Origin: Acidobacteriota bacterium
GTDB lineage: Bacteria > Acidobacteriota > Terriglobia > Acidiferrales > UBA7541
Direction: 5' to 3'
DNA: 6,707 nt
Assembly: GCA_003131705.1 (NCBI GenBank)
Contig: PKUY01000408.1
Coordinates: 287-6,993, forward strand
Both the position numbers and the translations under genes were made by a program. The notes under the pieces were generated by a model. That model had not been told where the DNA came from and did no database searches. It worked only from the letters and a program-made list of their open reading frames with translations. Shown here piece by piece: positions 1-5,393 of the stretch (the first letter of the stretch is position 1; each line of letters begins with the position of its first letter).

Positions 1-1166
1 ACCGGCGAAAATCCGATATGGCCGCCGCGGCCACCGCGCCAATTTATGATTTGCAAAGCGTTCACGCTGGGAACGCCCGCGCCGGAATTCGCAATCGGAT
101 CGCCGCGATGCCACTTGGTAATTTTGAATTCTTGATTCGTGTGTCTCGCGAAAGCGGCCTTGATAATCTTGGCATTGGCCTCGTTGACTTCGTCGGGGCC
201 GTACAGTCTAAGGTTGATGCTCCACCATCCGAGCCCGAACTTCTGCAGCACCTCGCGCAAGGCGCTCTCGGGCATGGCGCCGTCGCCTTTGTACCATTCG
301 TCGCGTTGCGATTGCGAAGCGGCGATGCGCAGCGAGTTGCCGATGCTCGGACTCTGCTGGAGCACACCGTTCATGCGAAGCGGCGCGAGTTGGTCAACCG
401 CCCATCCCACGTCGTCGGGATTCGGCAGCTGCATGCTGAGTCCCAGAGTAGATTCAGGCTCGGGCATCAGCCACATTCCCATCTTCGTCACGATGCCGAG
501 ATTCGACTGCACGAACATCTGGTCCCACGACGGTCCGTAACCGTATTTGAAGAGCTGCCAGCAGGGGCTGTTGGCCATCGCGCCCGTGCCGGTGCGGATG
601 ATTTCGCCGCTCGGGAGGACGACTTCCATGCCGCATATGTTGCGTGTGTTGTCTCCATATGGCGTGTAGCCATAACCGCGCTCGAGCGCGTTGCCGACCA
701 CGCTGCCCCAGCCGTTTGACGGGACCGACATCCATAAACCGATCTTGTTCTCCTGAAGATGATTGAAGAGATCGTAGAAGCCGACTCCCGGTTCGATCAG
801 GCAGTAGCCGAAGCGTTCGTTGACCTCGATGATGCGCTTCATTCGTCCGAGGTCGAGAATCACTGTCCCGCTCAGGACGGGAGCTGCACCGCCGTAGCCA
901 AGATTCTTGCCGCGCGAGATTGGCCACAACGGGATCTTGTATTCGTTGGCGATGCGGACGATGGCCTGAACCTCTTCGGCCGATTGCGGCCCTACCGCGG
1001 CGCCGGGAAAGTGCGTGTCCGCGTCGCCGATCGCGTAGGCGTCTTTGTAGGTGTCGCGATCTTCGTCCGTCGCGAGAACCCACTGCCTTCCGACGACGCC
1101 GGCAAAAGCGTCGAGCGCTTTCTGAAAGGTTTTCTCGAACACGTTCGGCGGAAGCGGGATGGACAT
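1..1166 (-). CDS. FAD-linked oxidase, VAO / 4-cresol dehydrogenase type (C-terminus cut by window edge)
   Basis: This is a flavoprotein of the vanillyl-alcohol oxidase/4-cresol dehydrogenase family, whose members oxidise para-substituted phenols at the benzylic carbon using FAD. Translation from the ATG at 1166 gives 388 uninterrupted codons that run off the left edge, so roughly the last quarter is missing if it has the usual ~500-residue length. The FAD-binding domain is visible at about residues 55-235, with SRGKNLGYGGAAP (84-96), LDLGRM (104-109), the N-G-W-G-S-V-V-G-N-A-L-E-R-G stretch (151-164) and YGYTPYGDN (165-173). A substrate-side domain follows, ending at the edge with GGHIGFSP (381-388), a motif I associate with this family. 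The start is supported by AGGAGAG at 1182-1176, 9 nt upstream. It lies downstream of phhA on the same strand, after 164 nt. The exact substrate, any covalent FAD link and any cytochrome partner cannot be judged here. Confidence 0.9.
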   Translation of the reverse strand, partial: MSIPLPPNVFEKTFQKALDAFAGVVGRQWVLATDEDRDTYKDAYAIGDADTHFPGAAVGPQSAEEVQAIVRIANEYKIPLWPISRGKNLGYGGAAPVLSGTVILDLGRMKRIIEVNERFGYCLIEPGVGFYDLFNHLQENKIGLWMSVPSNGWGSVVGNALERGYGYTPYGDNTRNICGMEVVLPSGEIIRTGTGAMANSPCWQLFKYGYGPSWDQMFVQSNLGIVTKMGMWLMPEPESTLGLSMQLPNPDDVGWAVDQLAPLRMNGVLQQSPSIGNSLRIAASQSQRDEWYKGDGAMPESALREVLQKFGLGWWSINLRLYGPDEVNEANAKIIKAAFARHTNQEFKITKWHRGDPIANSGAGVPSVNALQIINWRGGRGGHIGFSP

Positions 1167-1203
1167 ATGTACTTGCTCTCCTGAAATTCTTCTTCACGCA
1201 CTT

Positions 1204-1239
1204 CGTTGCGAACTTCGAAATCGAAATCTCGATGCAACG
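1204..1239 (-). promoter_or_regulatory. Possible hairpin in the leader of the FAD oxidase gene
   Basis: Outer arms CGTTGC (1204-1209) and GCAACG (1234-1239) are exact reverse complements. Inside, ATCGA (1220-1224) and TCGAT (1229-1233) form a second 5-bp stem with a 4-nt loop, stacked directly on one outer arm; 10 nt on the other side would be a bulge. It lies about 20 nt upstream of the ribosome binding site (1176-1182). No T-tract follows on the minus strand, so it is not a standard terminator. I do not recognise a known RNA family. It could affect stability or translation of the oxidase message, or be chance. Confidence 0.3.
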
Positions 1240-1289
1240 CAAGAATTCCGAGCCGGCGCAAGTGCGTGGGTAACACGCGCGATTTTTCT

Positions 1290-1295
1290 TGTCAA
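1290..1295 (-). promoter_or_regulatory. Candidate -35 box for the FAD oxidase gene
   Basis: The minus strand reads TTGACA, a perfect sigma-70-type -35 box, in the only AT-rich patch of the 164-nt gap between phhA and the oxidase. At 17-nt spacing the -10 position reads TACCCA, a poor match, so a promoter is only suggested. If real, the oxidase would have its own promoter and a leader of roughly 100 nt containing the hairpin at 1204-1239. Confidence 0.25.
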
Positions 1296-1330
1296 TTATT
1301 ATGTGCCAAAGGAACGGCGAGCCGAGCGGA

Positions 1331-2069
1331 TTACGAGTGACTGAGGACCCGCTCTTCGGCTTCGCGCATGGCTTCGTAGAGTTGATCGAAGCTTCCGATT
1401 GCAAACAGAAGATGGTGGATGCGATCCACCGTCACGGGAGTATCGAGAATTTTCTCGAGATTGAATTCCTGAACTTCGCAGCCTCCTCCCAGGAGATTGG
1501 AACACTCGCTGTGAGAGCTGATGATGCCACTGCCATATATTTTCGGGGCTCCGTTTTCAAAAATCAGCCCGAATTCAACGGTGTACCAGAAGAGGCGGCC
1601 GAGCCGCTCCAGGGTGCTCGCATCTCTATTCTTGCGCATACGGCGCCATCGTGTTGCAGGGAATCGGCAAACACTTTGTGGGCGTGCATGGGGACGTGGC
1701 CGAAAACATCGTGAAAAATATCCGGCTCTGGAATGCATTCGAGAGAAGCGCGGCTCCGGATGTGGATCGTGACGGAAAACTTCCGGCGTTGAGCATTTCG
1801 AAAAACGTGTCGCTGGGAAGAAGGCCGCTGACCGCGGTGGTGCTCCAGCCGGTGCGGGGTTCTAGTATCCCGGTGATAGCGGCGAGATCGGGCAGGCGAT
1901 CGCTTTCCAGCCCGATAATTGCCGATCCTTCCCAATATTCTTCGCAGGCAAAAGCCTCGATTTGAGGACGGCGGCGACGCACTAACTCCGCCCATACCGC
2001 CTGCTGCTCGGCAGTATAGTCCTGATATTTCGGCTCGATCAGGTATGGCGCGGCGGCGGCGAGCTTCAT
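1331..2069 (-). pseudogene. phhA: Phenylalanine 4-hydroxylase, disrupted by two single-base frameshifts
   Basis: Iron- and pterin-dependent aromatic amino acid hydroxylases of this type convert phenylalanine to tyrosine in the cytoplasm. The protein is spread over three frames. Frame one (from the ATG at 2069) gives about 95 residues with PRTGWSTTAVSGLLPSDTFF. Frame two carries EPDIFHDVFGHVPMHAHKVF, with the two iron-ligand histidines at 1713-1711 and 1698-1696. Frame three carries DASTLERLGRLFWYTVEFGL, with the expected third ligand Glu, then IYGSGIISS, and ends at TAA 1333-1331. The joins lie near 1783-1788 and 1624-1627; each is explained by one missing base. With both restored the protein would be about 246 residues, slightly short of typical bacterial enzymes, with all iron ligands present. 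The start is 13 nt after the amrS stop, with a weak GGGG (2081-2078) as binding site. The clean sequence on both sides fits either a very recent pseudogene or base-call errors. Family identity is secure; the broken state is not. Confidence 0.88.
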
Positions 2070-2082
2070 TGCGTAAGCCCCA

Positions 2083-3207
2083 TCAGAGATTGAGATGCCC
2101 GTAACGCCCGGCGACGACCGCTTCCGCTTTCCGAGACAATTCATCGGTGACGCGACCGCGCCAGTTGGTCCAGCGGCCGGGGATTTCGAGGCCGCAGTTT
2201 GGGCAGCAGCCGTTCTTGAGATCGTTCCGCTCGACGTCGTGCCAGGAACGACGGATGAGAACAGTTTTGCACGACGGACACGACGTATGCGCGCCATCGC
2301 TGCGGATGTTGCCCTCGTACACGTAGTGCAATCCCGCTTCGAGCGCACTGGCGCGCGCGGCGTGCAAAGTTTCCGGCGGCGTGCTCGGCTTATCGCGCAA
2401 TTTGAAATCCGGATGAAAGGCGGTGAAATGCAGCGGGACGTCAGGTCCCAGATGTTCGAGAACCCAATCGGCCAGCGCGCGCGTTTCGGACGGAGAATCG
2501 TTGAGCGTAGGGATGATGAGATTCGTGATCTCGAACCAGACGTTCGTTTCGTTCTTGAGCCACTGTAGAGTTTCGAGAATGGGCTGAAGTTGCGTAAGAG
2601 TGATGCGGCCGTAGAAGTTTTCGGTGAAGGCCTTGAGGTCGATATTCGCGGCGTTGATGTGGTCGTAAATGTCGTGAAAGGCTTCGCGCGTGATGTAGCC
2701 GTTCGAGACCATGACCGTTTTGATATTTTTCTCTTTCGCGGCGTGGCAGATGTCGATGACGTACTCGCCCCAGATCGTAGGTTCGTTGTAGGTGAAAGCG
2801 ATCGAGGGGCAATTATTGTTGATCGCGAGCTGAACGACATCTTCCGGGGGGACGTAGAGCGAGCGCACCTGATCGGCGCGAGACTTGGAGATGTCCCAAT
2901 TCTGGCAGAAGAAGCAGCCCATGTTGCAGCCGGCGGTGCCCATCGAAAAAACGCACGTGCCGGGAAGAAAATGGTTGAGCGGTTTTTTCTCGATCGGATC
3001 GATCTGCATCGCGGCGGGATGAGCGTAGCCGAGGCTGTAGAGCTTGCCGCCTTCGTTGGCGCGGATGAAACAAAATCCGGCCTGATCTTCGCCGATGTGG
3101 CAGTGGCGCGGGCAGAGATAGCAGTGGACTTTATTATTAGGCTCGGACTCCCACCAGCGGGCCTCGTGGAGCGCGGCGATTTTTTGAGAAGTCTTGAGGT
3201 GTGGCAT
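2083..3207 (-). CDS. amrS: AmmeMemoRadiSam-type radical SAM enzyme
   Basis: This is a cytoplasmic radical S-adenosylmethionine enzyme related to pyruvate formate-lyase activases, of the group linked to Memo and AMMECR1 proteins. Counting from the upstream ATG at 3231 (382 residues), the [4Fe-4S] motif is CNMGCFFCQNW with Cys102, 106 and 109. An N-terminal cysteine cluster, CYLCPRHC (37-44) plus Cys54, and a C-terminal zinc-ribbon-like set (C318-x2-C321, C343-x2-C346) are both present. FTYNEPTIWGEYV (146-158), MVSNGYI (174-180) and NIDLKAF (196-202) are typical of the family. I prefer the ATG at 3207: GAGGGG lies about 10 nt upstream, and a TATAAT box at 3238-3233 would put the transcript start inside the 3231 ATG. 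It leads the minus-strand cluster, with phhA starting 13 nt after its stop. Neither partner gene (Memo, AMMECR1) is in the window. The family name is secure; the reaction here is not known from sequence. Confidence 0.93.
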   Translation of the reverse strand: MPHLKTSQKIAALHEARWWESEPNNKVHCYLCPRHCHIGEDQAGFCFIRANEGGKLYSLGYAHPAAMQIDPIEKKPLNHFLPGTCVFSMGTAGCNMGCFFCQNWDISKSRADQVRSLYVPPEDVVQLAINNNCPSIAFTYNEPTIWGEYVIDICHAAKEKNIKTVMVSNGYITREAFHDIYDHINAANIDLKAFTENFYGRITLTQLQPILETLQWLKNETNVWFEITNLIIPTLNDSPSETRALADWVLEHLGPDVPLHFTAFHPDFKLRDKPSTPPETLHAARASALEAGLHYVYEGNIRSDGAHTSCPSCKTVLIRRSWHDVERNDLKNGCCPNCGLEIPGRWTNWRGRVTDELSRKAEAVVAGRYGHLNL

Positions 3208-3232
3208 GGAGCGAATGCCCCTCTTTCGCATT

Positions 3233-3238
3233 CATTAT
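3233..3238 (-). promoter_or_regulatory. Candidate -10 box for amrS-phhA
   Basis: The minus strand reads TATAAT, a perfect sigma-70 -10 box, 26 nt upstream of the preferred amrS ATG at 3207. No good -35 box is seen at 16-19 nt spacing (the region reads around CCGGCG), so it could need an activator or be chance. If used, transcription would start near 3226, leaving a leader of roughly 20 nt that includes the GAGGGG binding site. Confidence 0.4.
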
Positions 3239-3285
3239 ACGCCTACACGGGGATGCGCCGGATTGAGTGGTGCGGGAACCGCAAA

Positions 3286-3366
3286 ATGTTCCGATTAGAA
3301 CGAGTCGCCGTCTTTTGTTTTCTGGAACTTAGGTGAAATTCTAATAACGGGATGTTGCGATTAGAA
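3286..3366. repeat. Pair of 15-bp direct repeats with an inverted core copy between them
   Basis: ATGTTCCGATTAGAA (3286-3300) recurs as ATGTTGCGATTAGAA (3352-3366), matching at 14 of 15 positions and offset by 66 bp, about six helical turns. Between them TTCTAAT (3339-3345) is the exact reverse complement of the ATTAGAA core. The sites lie in the gap between the divergent amrS and TSUP genes, as expected for operators of a shared regulator. No regulator gene is in the window and I do not recognise the motif. It could also be the remains of a small repeat element. Confidence 0.4.
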
Positions 3367-3375
3367 AGTAGCGAT

Positions 3376-3419
3376 TGGGGAGCGCCTGAGTGGCGAAAAA
3401 CCGGGCGGAAATATCCCCA
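3376..3419. other. Possible folded element in the divergent intergenic region
   Basis: TGGGGA (3376-3381) pairs exactly with TCCCCA (3414-3419). Within it, CGCC (3383-3386) and GGCG (3392-3395) form a small hairpin with a 5-nt loop. The stems are short and no known riboswitch or RNA family is recognised. It lies upstream of both candidate promoters, so it need not be transcribed with either gene. The rest of 3420-3586 shows no gene and no convincing site beyond a weak AAATCC/GGATTT inverted repeat (3525-3540) followed by T's. Confidence 0.2.
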
Positions 3420-3586
3420 CATCCTCGGCGCGCTATACGGCCAGCGCACCCGGTGGCGGCAAGCCGACTTGTACTTCACGTTCACAAGGCCATGTTAGAC
3501 GGAGGGAGCTTTTGTCAAGGGGAGAAATCCCTGTGGATTTTTTCGAGAGCGACAATCTTTCGAGAGGCGGATTGGAGGCTAGCGGA

Positions 3587-3592
3587 TAGAAT
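3587..3592 (+). promoter_or_regulatory. Candidate -10 box for the TSUP-DUF1634 genes
   Basis: TAGAAT matches the sigma-70 -10 consensus at 5 of 6 positions and ends 6 nt before the GTG at 3599, which would place the transcript start on or next to the start codon and give a leaderless message. No good -35 box is seen 16-18 nt upstream. The TAG inside this box is also the in-frame stop that rules out an earlier start for the TSUP gene. Confidence 0.3.
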
Positions 3593-3598
3593 CGAGGC

Positions 3599-4438
3599 GT
3601 GGGCAACACGTTCGAATTTACACTGCTGATTGCGGCCGGATCGTTTCTGGCTGGGCTACTGGGGTCGCTCACGGGGCTTGGCGGCGGAGTGGTGATCGTG
3701 CCGCTGCTGACACTGGCGTTCGGCGTGGACATTCGCTACGCAATCGGCGCGTCACTCGTGTCCGTGATCGCGACTTCTTCAGGCGCGGCGGCCGCGTACC
3801 TGAAGGAAGGTTTTTCGAATATTCGCGTCGGAATGTTTCTCGAGGTCGCAACAACGATTGGCGCGCTCAGCGGCGCGTTCCTTACCACCCGCATACCTAC
3901 CGCAGCTATTGCGATTATCTTTGGAGTCGTGCTGCTGTACTCCGCGTGGATGTCCGCAAAGCCGGAAGCTGAAGTGCCCCTCGAGGAAAAGCCGGACCGC
4001 CTGGCATCTTTTTTGAAAATGGACGGAAGTTATCCAACGCCGGATGGCGTGCGCGCGTATCACGTACGCGGCGTGCCTGCGGGATTCGGTTTGATGTACG
4101 TGGCGGGCCTGCTTTCGGGACTGCTGGGGATTGGTTCCGGCGCGATCAAAGTGCTGGCGATGGATCGCGCGATGCGCATTCCATTTAAGGTTTCGGCAAC
4201 GACCAGCAATTTCATGATTGGCGTGACAGCGGCAGCCAGCGCGGGGATTTACCTGCATCGAGGGTATCTCGATCCGGGACTGGCCATGCCCGTGATGCTG
4301 GGAGTGCTGCTCGGCGCGCTGGTTGGGGCGCGGATTCTGCCCACGGCGAAAGTTCGCACACTGCGGCTGGTGTTCGGCGTCGCCATTGCGGCTGTCGCGA
4401 TTGAAATGATTTTCAAGGGAATTCGGGGACACCTATGA
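3599..4438 (+). CDS. TSUP-family (TauE/SafE) membrane transporter
   Basis: This is an inner-membrane permease of the sulfite exporter TauE/SafE (TSUP) family, whose members move sulfite, sulfonates or related anions. The 279-residue protein has the internal two-fold repeat of the family: GSLTGLGGGVVIVPLL (22-37) in the first half and GLLGIGSGAIKVLAMD (174-189) in the second. ATTSNFMIG (200-208) is a further typical motif. Hydrophobic segments lie at about 8-40, 48-66, 78-118, 162-186, 203-218, 227-247 and 256-272, split by a polar loop at about 120-160. The start is GTG at 3599: an in-frame TAG at 3587-3589 excludes earlier starts and the first membrane segment begins a few residues in. There is no well-spaced ribosome binding site, only GAGG 1 nt before the GTG. 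Its end overlaps the DUF1634 gene by 4 nt. The substrate cannot be read from the sequence. Confidence 0.93.
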   Translation: MGNTFEFTLLIAAGSFLAGLLGSLTGLGGGVVIVPLLTLAFGVDIRYAIGASLVSVIATSSGAAAAYLKEGFSNIRVGMFLEVATTIGALSGAFLTTRIPTAAIAIIFGVVLLYSAWMSAKPEAEVPLEEKPDRLASFLKMDGSYPTPDGVRAYHVRGVPAGFGLMYVAGLLSGLLGIGSGAIKVLAMDRAMRIPFKVSATTSNFMIGVTAAASAGIYLHRGYLDPGLAMPVMLGVLLGALVGARILPTAKVRTLRLVFGVAIAAVAIEMIFKGIRGHL

Positions 4439-4821
4439 AAGCGACAAAGACTTATGGGCTGAGCGAAGAGCGATTCGAAAGTTTGATTGGCACGCTGTTA
4501 CGGACCGGCGTGATTCTGGCTGCGGCTGTGGTGCTGGCGGGCGGAGCGCTCTATTTGGCGAAATATTGGAGGGTGAAACCGGATTACCGGATGTTTCGCG
4601 GGGAGCCGGCGGACTTGCGGTCAGTCAGCGGGATTTTTCAGGACACGGTTGGGTGGCACGCTCGAGGGGTGATTCAGTTTGGGCTGCTACTTTTGATTGC
4701 GACTCCGATTGCGCGTGTGGCGTTTTGCGTGGCGGCGTTTGCGTCCGAAAGGGATTGGCTGTACGTGACGACGACGCTGATCGTTCTCGCGATTCTCATC
4801 TATAGCGTTTCCAGCGCGTGA
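4435..4821 (+). CDS. DUF1634 family membrane protein
   Basis: This is a small inner-membrane protein of family DUF1634, known for occurring beside TSUP transporters and presumed to assist them. It has 128 residues with three predicted membrane segments at about 24-42, 79-100 and 107-125. Family-like features are YRMFRGEPADLRS (51-63), a G-I at 66-67, HARGVIQFGLLLLIATPIAR (75-94) and ERDWLYV (105-111). The start ATG overlaps the TSUP stop (ATGA at 4435-4438), so the two are almost certainly translated as a coupled pair, probably in equal amounts. The biochemical role is unknown; a transporter subunit or assembly factor is inferred from the neighbour. Confidence 0.9.
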   Translation: MKATKTYGLSEERFESLIGTLLRTGVILAAAVVLAGGALYLAKYWRVKPDYRMFRGEPADLRSVSGIFQDTVGWHARGVIQFGLLLLIATPIARVAFCVAAFASERDWLYVTTTLIVLAILIYSVSSA

Positions 4822-4852
4822 AAAAGCAAAATCGCGGAAGCGGCGTAAAAAT

Positions 4853-5137
4853 ATGAATGCGAAGATTCAAGTCAAACAAATCGGCGAGGGCGAGTTTCGT
4901 GTTCGCGTGATCGAGGGCACAAGCGCGACGTCGCACCGGGTGACGATGAAGACGGCGGATTACGAGAGAATCTCCGGCGGTAAGGTCGAGCCGACGGAGC
5001 TGGTGAAGCGCGCGTTCGAATTCCTGCTGGCGAGGGAGCCGAAGGAGTCGATTCTTGCGAAATTCGATCTGTCGATCATCGGGAAATATTTCGCGGAATT
5101 CGAGCGGGAGATGAAACGAAATCTTGCAGGCACTTAA
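4853..5137 (+). CDS. Small conserved-looking hypothetical protein
   Basis: I do not recognise a named domain. The 94-residue product is soluble and charged, with no signal peptide or membrane segment. Its N-terminal half (about 2-35) looks like short beta strands (KIQVKQIGEGEFRVRVIEG), followed by a probably helical half with ELVKRAFEFLLAREPKESIL (49-68) and IGKYFAEFEREMKRNL (76-91). The resemblance to proteins seen in other bacteria is from memory and unconfirmed. It starts 31 nt after the DUF1634 stop on the same strand, so co-transcription is likely. A weak GGAAG lies about 12 nt upstream of the ATG at 4853. Coding is supported by a balanced composition and a pattern of alternating strand and amphipathic helix. 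The function is unknown. Confidence 0.75.
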   Translation: MNAKIQVKQIGEGEFRVRVIEGTSATSHRVTMKTADYERISGGKVEPTELVKRAFEFLLAREPKESILAKFDLSIIGKYFAEFEREMKRNLAGT

Positions 5138-5393
5138 CCGCTCGTTCGCCAGAGCCAAACGTGGAGCGAGATGGGCAACACGTCGCCAAGCATGTTTGCC
5201 GGGCACGGAGAATTAAGCACCGCGCTCAGCGGGCTCTATATCTCGGGCGGCAATTTCTGCACCATCTTTGCCGGCGTGGGGGGATGCGGCCAAGGCTGGA
5301 ATATCGCCCACCAGGACGGCTCAAGCCACTTTTTTTTTTACGCTTCTCTCGCAGCGATTTGAACGCCTGCACAGCAAAATTCAAAACCAGACA
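5138..5393. other. Intergenic region between convergent genes; no convincing gene
   Basis: This gap separates the ends of the plus-strand cluster and the minus-strand secreted protein. A 63-codon open frame (5171-5362, plus) has GGAG 4 nt before its ATG, but it resembles nothing I know, and its tail is read through a run of ten T's (5330-5339). That run is striking in a GC-rich region and could be the tail of a terminator for the plus-strand genes. The only hairpin directly before it is GGCTCAAGCC (5319-5328), too small to be convincing. Other short inverted repeats (for example CCGC/GCGG at 5220-5232) have no T-tract. Confidence 0.4.

Noticed and set aside
18..1184. Plus-strand open frames opposite the FAD oxidase
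   Set aside because: The minus-strand reading gives a continuous, clearly recognisable oxidase over the whole stretch; the plus-strand frames are shadows of GC-rich codons with no recognisable motif.
454..1404. Minus-strand 316-codon frame overlapping the oxidase
   Set aside because: It is out of frame with the oxidase, very rich in Arg and Ser, and crosses the phhA-oxidase gap; it is a shadow.
1620..1790. Programmed ribosomal frameshifting in phhA
   Set aside because: Neither join has a slippery heptamer, and two separate shifts in one short enzyme gene with no known precedent is far less likely than mutation or sequencing error.
1626..2840. Minus-strand 404-codon frame as one long gene
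   Set aside because: Its first part is an out-of-frame shadow of amrS; only the part from 2069 onward is real, as the N-terminus of phhA.
3525..3543. AAATCC/GGATTT inverted repeat followed by T's as a terminator
   Set aside because: The 6-bp stem is AT-rich and weak, and no plus-strand gene precedes it.
3779..4432. Minus-strand 217-codon frame opposite the TSUP gene
   Set aside because: The plus strand encodes an unmistakable TSUP protein; the reverse frame is rich in Arg, His and Gln, as expected of an antisense shadow.
3599..5182. Identical 12-mer TGGGCAACACGT at the TSUP start (3600-3611) and at 5172-5183, as a duplicated start region
   Set aside because: The similarity does not extend either side, so chance is the simplest explanation.
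5171..5362. 63-codon open frame as a small gene
   Set aside because: It has no recognisable similarity, is read through a T10 run near its end, and lies between convergent genes; a nearby GGAG is not enough support.
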